This document shows, in pieces, positions 5,852 through 12,992 of a stretch of DNA of 13,649 bases. The translations under genes and the position numbers were made by a program. The notes under the pieces are model-generated. The model was not told the DNA's origin. It did not search any database and was given only the letters and a program-made list of their open reading frames with translations. Position 1 is the stretch's first letter. The number at the start of each line of letters is the position of its first letter. Source of the DNA: Spirochaetales bacterium (lineage in GTDB: Bacteria; Spirochaetota; Spirochaetia; DSM-27196; SLST01); NCBI GenBank assembly GCA_007130265.1, contig SLST01000155.1:1-13649 (forward strand), written 5' to 3'.

Positions 5852-7294
5852 TCATCGGTGGGTGCTCTGGTCTTTGATCGAGCGGACCAGGTACTGCACC
5901 GTCGGTTCAAGGGTGGGATCCGTGCGCATGCGCGCTTCGATGCGCTGGCAGGCGTGCATGACGGTTGTGTGGTCCCTGCCGCCGAACTCGAGACCGATCT
6001 CCGTGGTCGAGTACTCGGTCACTTCGCGCGTGATGTACATGGCGAGCTGCCGCGGAAACGCGACGACGCGAGTGCGCTTTTTACTTTTCAGTTCCTGCGT
6101 GCTCAGGTTGAAGTAGTCCGCGACCGTACGCTGGATGAGATCCACCGTGACGTTGGTTTGCTTGGGCGAGGCGAAGACGTCCTTCAGCTGCTGGCGGGTG
6201 ATTTCCACCGTGATGTTCTTGTTGACGAGCTCCGCGTAGGCGACGAGCTTGGTCAGCGCGGCCTCGAGGTCACGTACGTTTGTCGTGACATTGTTGCAGA
6301 TGAGGCTGATCGCCTCTTCCGGTATAGAGAGGTTGAACGACTCGATCTTCTTGTTGAGTATCGCGTAGCGCGTCTCGTAGCTCGGAGGTTGGAGGTCGAC
6401 GTTGAGGCCGCGCTCGAACCGGCTTCGCAGCCGATCGGTGAGGTCACGGAGCTCGCTCACCGGCCGGTCGCAGGTGAATACCATCTGCTTGTTCGCGTCG
6501 TAGAGCGCGTTGAAGGTGTGGAAGAGCTCTTCCTGAGTCTCGCTCTTCTTCTGCAGAAAGTGGATGTCGTCGATCAGCAGCAGATCCGCGTACCGGTACT
6601 TGGCCTTGAACTTGTGGGTGCTCTTTTCGCGGATAGCCTGGATGAACTCCGTGGTGAAGTTCTCCGCCGTGACGTAGACAACCTTCATATTGGCGATGTC
6701 TTTGTGGACGGCGTTGCCGATTGCCTGGATGAGGTGCGTCTTGCCGAGTCCCACGCCCCCGTAGACGAGGCAGGGGTTGTAGGCGGTTCCCGGGTTGCGT
6801 GAGATGGCGATTGCCGCGTTCGCGGCGAAGCTGTTGTTCTGACCGACGACGAAAGTGTCGAAGGTGTAGTCCGGCTTGAGGTTCTCGTGCGGGCGGCGTG
6901 GCTTTGGTCGGGATACCGGATCGGCGGCCGCGCTGGCGATCTCTACCGGGGTGGTTACGTCGTCATCGTCCGGTGGGACAGCCCTGGGACGGGCTTGCGG
7001 TGTCTTTGCCCCATCGAACTTTCTGATCTCGAACTCAATGGTGAGCTTGGTGCCTGAGAGCTCGAAAAGCTTCTCTTCGATAACTGGGAGGTAGCGTTGT
7101 TTGACCTGGTCGCGATAGAATGACGAGGGTACGGCAACGACGATGTGAAAATCGTCCGAACGAACATAGTCCATTCGGTTGAACCACATACCGTATTCCT
7201 GTTCGGTCAATTCGTCTTCGAGCTGGCTCATCGCCTCGGTCCAGAAGATGCCGTAGCCGGTTTCACCGGTTGTCTGAGTACCTATTTTATCCAC
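5852..7294 (-). CDS. dnaA: Chromosomal replication initiator protein DnaA
   Basis: DnaA binds DnaA boxes, melts the origin and loads the helicase. At 480 residues it has all four domains: helicase-interaction domain I (about 1-90, with VPSSFYRDQVKQRYLP), an acidic and proline-rich linker (about 95-135), AAA+ domain III and DNA-binding domain IV. Motifs: Walker A GGVGLGKT (179-186), Walker B LLLIDDIHFL (238-247), the box VII arginine segment RLRSRFERGL (288-297) and the box-binding signature GGRDHTTVMHACQRIE (438-453). The start is a GTG at 7294: a stop codon lies two codons upstream in frame, and the next ATG would cut into domain I. No clear Shine-Dalgarno sequence precedes it. The GTG lies within a consensus DnaA box, which suggests autoregulation. 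It is divergent from gyrB; dnaN follows after the 358-bp origin region. Confidence 0.97.
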   Translation of the reverse strand: MDKIGTQTTGETGYGIFWTEAMSQLEDELTEQEYGMWFNRMDYVRSDDFHIVVAVPSSFYRDQVKQRYLPVIEEKLFELSGTKLTIEFEIRKFDGAKTPQARPRAVPPDDDDVTTPVEIASAAADPVSRPKPRRPHENLKPDYTFDTFVVGQNNSFAANAAIAISRNPGTAYNPCLVYGGVGLGKTHLIQAIGNAVHKDIANMKVVYVTAENFTTEFIQAIREKSTHKFKAKYRYADLLLIDDIHFLQKKSETQEELFHTFNALYDANKQMVFTCDRPVSELRDLTDRLRSRFERGLNVDLQPPSYETRYAILNKKIESFNLSIPEEAISLICNNVTTNVRDLEAALTKLVAYAELVNKNITVEITRQQLKDVFASPKQTNVTVDLIQRTVADYFNLSTQELKSKKRTRVVAFPRQLAMYITREVTEYSTTEIGLEFGGRDHTTVMHACQRIEARMRTDPTLEPTVQYLVRSIKDQSTHR

Positions 7295-7306
7295 AGTTTA
7301 TCCACA
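7287..7306 (+). promoter_or_regulatory. Two consensus DnaA boxes over the dnaA start
   Basis: TTATCCACA at 7287-7295 and again at 7298-7306, both perfect and in the same orientation, 11 bp apart (about one helical turn). The first contains the dnaA GTG start (7294-7292). Bound DnaA would cover the translation start and block the promoter-proximal transcript. Confidence 0.85.
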
Positions 7307-7360
7307 ATTATTCCATTTCTATGGTGAAAGCCAAGATCGAGACATCGGGAACGGGAAACA

Positions 7361-7389
7361 AGTATACCATAGCATGGAATTCTTGCCAC
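7361..7389 (-). promoter_or_regulatory. Candidate dnaA promoter
   Basis: On the minus strand: -35 GTGGCA (7389-7384), a 17-nt spacer, then -10 TATACT (7366-7361). This gives a predicted start near 7354 and a leader of about 60 nt. The two DnaA boxes lie in that leader, in position for negative autoregulation. Confidence 0.5.
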
Positions 7390-7526
7390 CCCTGATTACG
7401 CCATATCATCGCAGAATTTCCGTTGGAAAGGCAACTTGCTCGGTCAAGGACGTGTAGCCCGGATGAGACCGTCGGCGTCGCGGTAAAGTACGGTCTGGAC
7501 TGCACTTGATCTGGTTATCAACGGAT

Positions 7527-7546
7527 TTATCCACAGGATATACACA
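7527..7546 (+). other. DnaA boxes upstream of gyrB
   Basis: A perfect TTATCCACA (7527-7535) and a near match ATATACACA (7538-7546), again 11 bp apart and in plus orientation. A weaker TTATCAACG lies at 7515-7523. Together with the pair at the dnaA start they form the dnaA-gyrB half of the putative origin. Confidence 0.7.
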
Positions 7547-7582
7547 GAAAACTCACAGATTTTTCGTAGTGATTCTGATTCC

Positions 7583-7611
7583 TTTACCGACGCGCAGCAG
7601 CGCAGTATATT
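7583..7611 (+). promoter_or_regulatory. Candidate gyrB promoter
   Basis: -35 TTTACC (7583-7588), a 17-nt spacer and -10 TATATT (7606-7611, one mismatch). Transcription would start near 7618, only about seven bases before the ATG at 7625. A second, weaker pair lies over the DnaA boxes: TTATCA (7515-7520) and TATACA (7539-7544), 18 nt apart. Confidence 0.4.
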
Positions 7612-7624
7612 AATGAGACTGCCA

Positions 7625-9535
7625 ATGGAAGACAAATACTCTGCAGAGAGCATCCAGGTTCTGAAGGGACTCGAACCCGTTCGAAAGCGACCCGGGATGT
7701 ATATCGGATCGACCGGGCCCGAAGGACTCCACCATCTCGTCTATGAGATCGTGGACAATAGCATCGACGAAGCGCTCGCCGGCCACTGTTCGACAATCAA
7801 CGTGGTGCTCGGAAAAGGGAATGTAGTCACGGTATCCGACGACGGCCGCGGGATCCCGGTAGCGATGCACGCGGGCGAGAATGTGAGCGCCCTCGAACTT
7901 GTCATGACACGCCTGCACGCCGGAGGCAAGTTCGACAAGAAGAGCTACAAGGTCTCAGGCGGACTGCACGGGGTCGGCATTTCGGTCGTGAACGCACTTG
8001 CCGAATGGTGCGAGGTGACCGTCCACGTTGACGGAGAGGTCTACGAACAGAAGTACCGACGTGGCGTTCCCGACAGTGCTGTCCGCATGACCGGGACTAC
8101 CGACCGCCAGGGGACCGTCGTGCGGTTCTGTCCGGACTCCGAGATCTTTGACTCGACGATGTTCAGTTTTGACACGCTCTCGAATCGTCTGCGTGAGCTC
8201 GCCTTTCTGAACAAGGGTATCCTGATCACGATTGAAGACGTGAGGATACCCACACCCAAGCGGCACGACTTCAAGTTCGACGGAGGGGTACGCGAGTTTG
8301 TTACCTTTCTCAACAAGAACAAGACGACGATCAACAGGGAACCAATCCACTTCGAGGGAGAACGTGACGGCGTGCTCGTTGAACTGGGCATGGAGTACAA
8401 TGACGGGTACAACGAAGCGATGTTCAGCTTCGTCAACAACATAAACACCCGTGAGGGTGGCACGCACCTCGTCGGTTTCAAGAGCGCGCTCACCCGGACG
8501 CTGAACGATTTCCTCAAGAAGAGCCCGAAAATCGGGAAGAAGCTCGACGAGAACCTTTCCGGAGATGACGTGCGCGAAGGGCTCACTGCCGTGGTATCGG
8601 TGAAGGTGCCCGAACCCCAGTTCGAGGGGCAGACGAAGGCGAGGCTGGGCAATTCGGAAGTGAAGGGGATCGTCGAGTCGATTGTGAACGAAGAGCTCAC
8701 GACATACTTTGACATGAACCCGAAGGAGATCGCGGCGATCCTCGAGAAGACGGTGATGGCCGCAAAGGCTCGTGAGGCGGCCCGGCGCGCCCGCGACATG
8801 ACGCGACGGAAGAGTTTCCTGGAGTCGAGCGGTCTGCCGGGCAAACTCGCCGACTGCAGCGAGAAGGACCCGCGCAAGTGCGAGGTCTACATCGTGGAGG
8901 GCGATTCGGCCGGTGGGAGCGCGAAGCAGGGACGCGACCGTACCTTCCAGGCGATCCTGCCGCTATGGGGCAAGATGCTCAATGTGGAGAAGACGCGGGT
9001 CGACAAGGTGCTCGCCAACGACAAGCTACAGCCTATCATATCCGCACTCGGCGCAGGCGTGGGCAACGAGTTCGACGTTTCGAAGCTGCGCTATCACCGG
9101 GTGATCATCATGGCGGACGCCGACGTCGATGGGTCTCACATACGCACGCTGCTTCTGACCTTCTTCTACCGTTACATGCGCGAGCTCGTCGAAGGCGGGT
9201 ATGTCTACATCGCGATGCCGCCACTGTACAAGATCAGCTACGGGAAGGAAGTCCACTACGCGTTCAATGACATCGAGCGCGCGCGTATCGTCGACGGCAT
9301 GAAGGTCGAAAACGAGAGGATTTCCGTGCAGCGGTACAAAGGGCTCGGCGAGATGAACCCCGAGCAGCTGTGGGAGACCACGATGGACCCGGCAACCCGG
9401 CGCATCATGCAGATCCAGCTCGAGGATGCGGTGGAAGCCGAATCGGTCTTCACTACTCTGATGGGCGAACACGTGGCGCCGCGACGGGAGTTCATCGAAG
9501 AGAACGCACTCGCGGTCTCGAACCTCGACATCTAG
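7625..9535 (+). CDS. gyrB: DNA gyrase subunit B
   Basis: GyrB supplies the ATPase and part of the DNA-cleavage site of gyrase, which introduces negative supercoils. The 636 residues show the GHKL ATPase motifs EIVDNSIDEALAG (41-53), DDGRGIP (73-78) and GGLHGVG (112-118), and QTKARLGN (336-343). They also show the TOPRIM elements EGDSAGG (425-431) and DADVDGSH (498-505), and YKGLGEMNPEQL (571-582). The roughly 170-residue insert of enterobacterial GyrB is absent, as in most bacteria. A start at the ATG at 7613 is possible (640 residues), but 7625 fits the family N-terminus (SAESIQVLKGLEPVRKRPGM), has a weak GAG seven bases upstream and lies after the predicted transcription start. It is divergent from dnaA, and gyrA follows after 21 nt. 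Confidence 0.96.
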   Translation: MEDKYSAESIQVLKGLEPVRKRPGMYIGSTGPEGLHHLVYEIVDNSIDEALAGHCSTINVVLGKGNVVTVSDDGRGIPVAMHAGENVSALELVMTRLHAGGKFDKKSYKVSGGLHGVGISVVNALAEWCEVTVHVDGEVYEQKYRRGVPDSAVRMTGTTDRQGTVVRFCPDSEIFDSTMFSFDTLSNRLRELAFLNKGILITIEDVRIPTPKRHDFKFDGGVREFVTFLNKNKTTINREPIHFEGERDGVLVELGMEYNDGYNEAMFSFVNNINTREGGTHLVGFKSALTRTLNDFLKKSPKIGKKLDENLSGDDVREGLTAVVSVKVPEPQFEGQTKARLGNSEVKGIVESIVNEELTTYFDMNPKEIAAILEKTVMAAKAREAARRARDMTRRKSFLESSGLPGKLADCSEKDPRKCEVYIVEGDSAGGSAKQGRDRTFQAILPLWGKMLNVEKTRVDKVLANDKLQPIISALGAGVGNEFDVSKLRYHRVIIMADADVDGSHIRTLLLTFFYRYMRELVEGGYVYIAMPPLYKISYGKEVHYAFNDIERARIVDGMKVENERISVQRYKGLGEMNPEQLWETTMDPATRRIMQIQLEDAVEAESVFTTLMGEHVAPRREFIEENALAVSNLDI

Positions 9536-9556
9536 GCTCAACTCGAAGGAGATCCC

Positions 9557-12148
9557 ATGTCTGACCAGAGCCGCGTGATCCCGGTTGCGATCGAAGATGA
9601 GGTCAAAGATAGTTACCTTACCTACGCGATGTCGGTCATCATCAGCCGTGCGCTTCCGGATGTGCGCGACGGGCTGAAACCCGTTCACCGACGCATCCTC
9701 TACGGGATGAGCGAGATGGGAATCCGGAGCGATCAGCCGCCCAAGAAGAGCGCTCGTATCGTAGGCGACGTCATGGGCCGCTACCATCCGCACGGCGACG
9801 CGAGTCTCTACGATACGCTGGTCCGCCTTGCGCAGCCGTTCAGCATGCGCTATCCCATGATCAACGGGCAGGGGAACTTCGGGTCGATTGACGGAGATCC
9901 GCCGGCGGCGATGCGCTATACCGAGGCGAGGCTGCATCGTATCGCCGAGGAGATGCTGCGAGACATCAAGAAGGAGACCGTCGACTTCTCGCCGAATTAC
10001 GACGACACGATGCAGGAACCGGTGGTGCTGCCCGCCGGCTTTCCGTACCTGCTCTGCGAAGGGGCAAGTGGAATTGCCGTCGGCATGGCGACGAACATTC
10101 CGCCGCACAATCTGCGGGAGATTGCCTCGGCGATCGATGCCTACATAGACGATCCGGACATCACCATCTCGGGACTCATGGAGCACGTTACGGGCCCCGA
10201 CTTTCCTACCGGCGGTACGATCTACGGGACGCAGGGGATCCGGGATGCGTACGAAACCGGCAAGGGGCGGGTCACGGTGCGCGCGCGCTTCTCGATCGAG
10301 TCGAACAAGAGTGGCCGGGACGTCATTCTGGTCCACGAGATCCCCTACATGGTGAATAAGGCCTCGCTCATCGTGCGAATTGCGGATCTCGTGCGCGACC
10401 GGAAGATCGACGGGATCAGCGACCTGCGCGACGAGAGCGATCGCAATGGGATGCGGATCGTGATCGAGCTCAAGAAGAGCGCGAGTCCCAAGATCATCCT
10501 GAACCACCTCTTCAGCCACACGGCGCTCCAGCAGAACTTCAACGTGAACGCGCTCGCGCTCGTCGACGGCAGACCCGAGGTGCTGACTCTCAAGGACATG
10601 ATCCGGCACTTTGTGAGCCACCGCCGCGAGGTTGTGATCAGACGCGCGAAGTTCGATCTCGACAAGGCCGAGAAGCGTGCTCACATCCTCGAGGGCCTGA
10701 AGATCGCACTCGAGAACATCGATGAGGTGATCCGTACGATCAAGGAGTCGCAGACGGTGGATATCGCGCGGACGCGGCTCATGGAGCGTTTCTCGTTCTC
10801 AGAGCCGCAGGCGACCGAGATCCTGAACATGCGCCTTCAGCGCCTGACCTCGCTCGAGACGCAGAAGATCCTCGACGAGCTCGCCGAGGTGCTGAAGCTG
10901 ATCGAGGAGCTGAAAGCGCTGCTCGCAAGCGAAGAGAAGATCCTCGGTGTCGTGCGCGAGGAGACGATTGATATCGCCGAGCGGTTCGGCGATGAGCGAC
11001 GGACCGACATCGTGCCGTCCGAAGTGGAGAGGATCGACATTGAAGATCTCATCCAGCGTGAGGCGATGGTGGTGGTCTTCAGTCACCGCGGCTACACGAA
11101 ACGCGTTCCCTGGAGCGCGTACAAGGTTCAGGGGCGTGGCGGCAAGGGTACGACGAGCGGCATGAAGAAGGACGACGACTTCATCGCGAATCTGTTCATC
11201 GGCAGCACGCACGACTACCTCCTCTTCGTGTCGAACGCCGGACGCGCCTTTTACCTCAAGGTGCACGAGATTCCCGAAGGCTCACGCTACTCCAAGGGAA
11301 CGCATGTACGGACCTTGCTTCAGATTTCCGCGGATGAAGAGATCACCGCCGTCGTCTCGCTGAAGGACTTCACCCCTGACCTGCACCTCTTCATGGCAAC
11401 CGCGCGTGGGGTGGTCAAGAAGGTTACCGCCGACCAGTTCAGTAATGCGCGCACGCGCGGCATCAACGCGATCAAGCTCGACGAGGGGGACCGACTCTCC
11501 GTCGCACTCCTCACCGGGGGTGACGATGAGTTATTCCTCGTAACCCGGAAAGGTAAGGGACTTCGCTTCCGTGAGAGCAGCGTGCGCGCGATGGGACGGA
11601 CGAGTCGCGGTGTGAGCGGGATCAAGCTCAAGCAGAGCGACGAGCTCGCGGGATGCGTCGTCGTGCGTGAAGGCGAGCAGATGCTCACGGTGAGTGAGTA
11701 CGGCTACGGAAAGCGAACGCGGTTCGACGAGTTCAGTCCCCACGGTCGAGGGACCGGCGGGCAAATCGCCTACGGGACGAACGAGCGAACCGGCGAGCTC
11801 GTGGATCTGCTCAGCGTCCAGGATGAGTCCGAGCTCATGATCATCACCTCACAGGGCCAGACGATCAAGCTCTCAGCCCGGGCGATTCCCATTCAGTCTC
11901 GATCGGCCACCGGTGTACGGGTCGTCGATATCAACCGTCCGGACTACGTTGTCGGGGTTGATCGGACGGCCGATGACGACGACGAGGTAGAGCAGCAGGC
12001 GGAGGCCGTCGAGTCCGGCCGGGCCGAAGAAGAGGATGCCGGCGATGTCGCGGACGATGGAGCCGACGGGGCCGAGGATGGGTACGACGCGCAGGACGCG
12101 AGCTACGAGGCGCAGGAGCGCGATCGCGACCCGGACGACGGCGGCTGA
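9557..12148 (+). CDS. gyrA: DNA gyrase subunit A
   Basis: GyrA cuts and rejoins DNA and wraps it for negative supercoiling. The ATG at 9557 has a good AAGGAG six bases upstream. The protein has 863 residues. The breakage-reunion domain begins VKDSYLTYAMSVIISRALPD, with the catalytic Tyr at 121 in AAMRYTEARL. The C-terminal pinwheel carries the GyrA box QGRGGKG (525-531), which separates GyrA from ParC. In the quinolone region HPHGDASLYDTL (77-88), Ala82 stands where E. coli has Ser83, while Asp86 (E. coli Asp87) is kept. Residues 804-863 form a very acidic, low-complexity tail with about 26 Asp or Glu. It is co-transcribed with gyrB, 21 nt apart. I saw no clear terminator after it. Confidence 0.97.
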   Translation: MSDQSRVIPVAIEDEVKDSYLTYAMSVIISRALPDVRDGLKPVHRRILYGMSEMGIRSDQPPKKSARIVGDVMGRYHPHGDASLYDTLVRLAQPFSMRYPMINGQGNFGSIDGDPPAAMRYTEARLHRIAEEMLRDIKKETVDFSPNYDDTMQEPVVLPAGFPYLLCEGASGIAVGMATNIPPHNLREIASAIDAYIDDPDITISGLMEHVTGPDFPTGGTIYGTQGIRDAYETGKGRVTVRARFSIESNKSGRDVILVHEIPYMVNKASLIVRIADLVRDRKIDGISDLRDESDRNGMRIVIELKKSASPKIILNHLFSHTALQQNFNVNALALVDGRPEVLTLKDMIRHFVSHRREVVIRRAKFDLDKAEKRAHILEGLKIALENIDEVIRTIKESQTVDIARTRLMERFSFSEPQATEILNMRLQRLTSLETQKILDELAEVLKLIEELKALLASEEKILGVVREETIDIAERFGDERRTDIVPSEVERIDIEDLIQREAMVVVFSHRGYTKRVPWSAYKVQGRGGKGTTSGMKKDDDFIANLFIGSTHDYLLFVSNAGRAFYLKVHEIPEGSRYSKGTHVRTLLQISADEEITAVVSLKDFTPDLHLFMATARGVVKKVTADQFSNARTRGINAIKLDEGDRLSVALLTGGDDELFLVTRKGKGLRFRESSVRAMGRTSRGVSGIKLKQSDELAGCVVVREGEQMLTVSEYGYGKRTRFDEFSPHGRGTGGQIAYGTNERTGELVDLLSVQDESELMIITSQGQTIKLSARAIPIQSRSATGVRVVDINRPDYVVGVDRTADDDDEVEQQAEAVESGRAEEEDAGDVADDGADGAEDGYDAQDASYEAQERDRDPDDGG

Positions 12149-12224
12149 TGACGCGGGTGCGACGAAGGCGACCGTTTGAGGTTGGGAAGTCGGACTGCGT
12201 CTTTGTGGCGGGTGGGTCTGGAAC

Positions 12225-12240
12225 TGTTTCACGTGAAACA
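12225..12240. other. parS: parS site (ParB-binding palindrome)
   Basis: TGTTTCACGTGAAACA, a perfect 16-bp palindrome identical to the canonical bacterial parS consensus. It lies 77 bp after gyrA and about 5 kb from the origin, where ParB loads to organise and segregate newly copied origins. parA and parB are not in the window. Confidence 0.93.
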
Positions 12241-12242
12241 AG

Positions 12243-12287
12243 ATCCTGCCGGGAGCTCTCGTGGTAGCCCGAACTGTCCGACAGGAT
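12243..12287. repeat. Inverted repeat between the parS sites
   Basis: Arms ATCCTGCCGG (12243-12252) and CCGACAGGAT (12278-12287) pair with one mismatch around a 25-nt loop. It starts two bases after the first parS and is not followed by a T-run. It could be a weak end structure for gyrBA or chance. Confidence 0.35.
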
Positions 12288-12366
12288 GATCCCCTCGCAG
12301 CGCCGAATTCGCGTCCGGCGTAGTGATCGCCTCGAAGGCGGGTGAGGTCATCCGGCCACTGAGGAT

Positions 12367-12382
12367 TGTTTCACGTGAAACA
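12367..12382. other. parS: Second parS site, over the yigZ start
   Basis: A second exact TGTTTCACGTGAAACA, 142 bp after the first (start to start). It contains the GTG (12375-12377) that is the likeliest start codon of the following gene, so ParB binding would cover its translation-initiation region. Confidence 0.93.
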
Positions 12383-12992
12383 TGAAGGCGATCTGCTCGA
12401 ACCGTCAGGGTCTGCCGAGGCGGAGATTGTAGTGCGCCGATCACGCTTCCTCGCACGCGCTGTTCTCGTTACGAGTCCCGACGAAGCTCACGCAGAGATC
12501 CACCGCGCCCGCGATGGTCATCCGGATGCAGGCCACGTAGTCTACGCGTTTCTTCTTGGTGATCCGCGGTCCGAGCATGCGGGTATGAGCGATGCCGGCG
12601 AGCCCAAGGGTACGGCCGGACGGCCCGTGATGGAGATTGTTCGGGGATCGATGATCAGGGATGTTCTGGTGACGGTCGCGCGGTACTACGGCGGGATCAA
12701 ACTCGGCACCGGTGGCCTAGTGCGCGCCTACAGCGATGCGGCGCGAACCGTGATCGATCGTCTGCCCGTGAGGCGGCGGGTCGAGCTGCTCAGAGCCGAG
12801 TGTCGGCTGCCCTACGACCTCCACGAGCGGGTACGAGCCCAGCTCCTCGCGCGGGGGGCGAGGATCCAGGATGAATGCTTCTCGACCGACGTCAGTCTCG
12901 TGATCATCGCAGACGCCGCATCTTGGCCGGCGCTCGAACGCGTCGTGAGAGATCTCTCTCGTGGAACCGTCGCGCTACAGATCGTGGAGTAG
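12375..12992 (+). CDS. yigZ: YigZ/IMPACT-family protein
   Basis: This is a member of the YigZ (UPF0029/IMPACT) family, cytosolic proteins linked to translation control whose exact bacterial role is unsettled. At 205 residues it matches the usual length. Conserved blocks are AEIVVRRSRFLARAV near the N-terminus, SDAGEPKGTAGRPVM and VARYYGGIKLGTGGLVRAYS, followed by a smaller C-terminal domain. The start is uncertain. The GTG at 12375 has a GAGG ten bases upstream, and a TTG at 12366 is in frame but too close to that GAGG. Both fall in or next to the second parS. The gene ends 18 bp inside the convergent adenosine deaminase gene. No separate promoter was recognised in the 226 bp after gyrA. Confidence 0.88.
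   Translation: MKHEGDLLEPSGSAEAEIVVRRSRFLARAVLVTSPDEAHAEIHRARDGHPDAGHVVYAFLLGDPRSEHAGMSDAGEPKGTAGRPVMEIVRGSMIRDVLVTVARYYGGIKLGTGGLVRAYSDAARTVIDRLPVRRRVELLRAECRLPYDLHERVRAQLLARGARIQDECFSTDVSLVIIADAASWPALERVVRDLSRGTVALQIVE

Noticed and set aside
5760..5860. GGTTCGGTC near the end of dnaA as a possible tRNA T-arm
   Set aside because: No acceptor, D-arm or anticodon stem could be built around it.
7613..7624. gyrB start at the ATG at 7613
   Set aside because: Not excluded, but it has no Shine-Dalgarno sequence, adds residues absent from related GyrB proteins, and lies before the predicted transcription start.
9026..10684. Long minus-strand open frame (552 codons) opposite gyrB and gyrA
   Set aside because: Shadow of two strongly conserved genes in high-GC DNA; its protein has no recognisable domain and it crosses the gyrB-gyrA boundary.
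11873..12241. Minus-strand frame starting MFHVKQ at the first parS, like many rsmG or par genes
   Set aside because: The MFHVK start is just a translation of the parS palindrome; the rest lies antisense to gyrA with no family signature.
12229..12456. Small minus-strand frame between the parS sites
   Set aside because: No ribosome binding site or known domain, and it starts inside yigZ.
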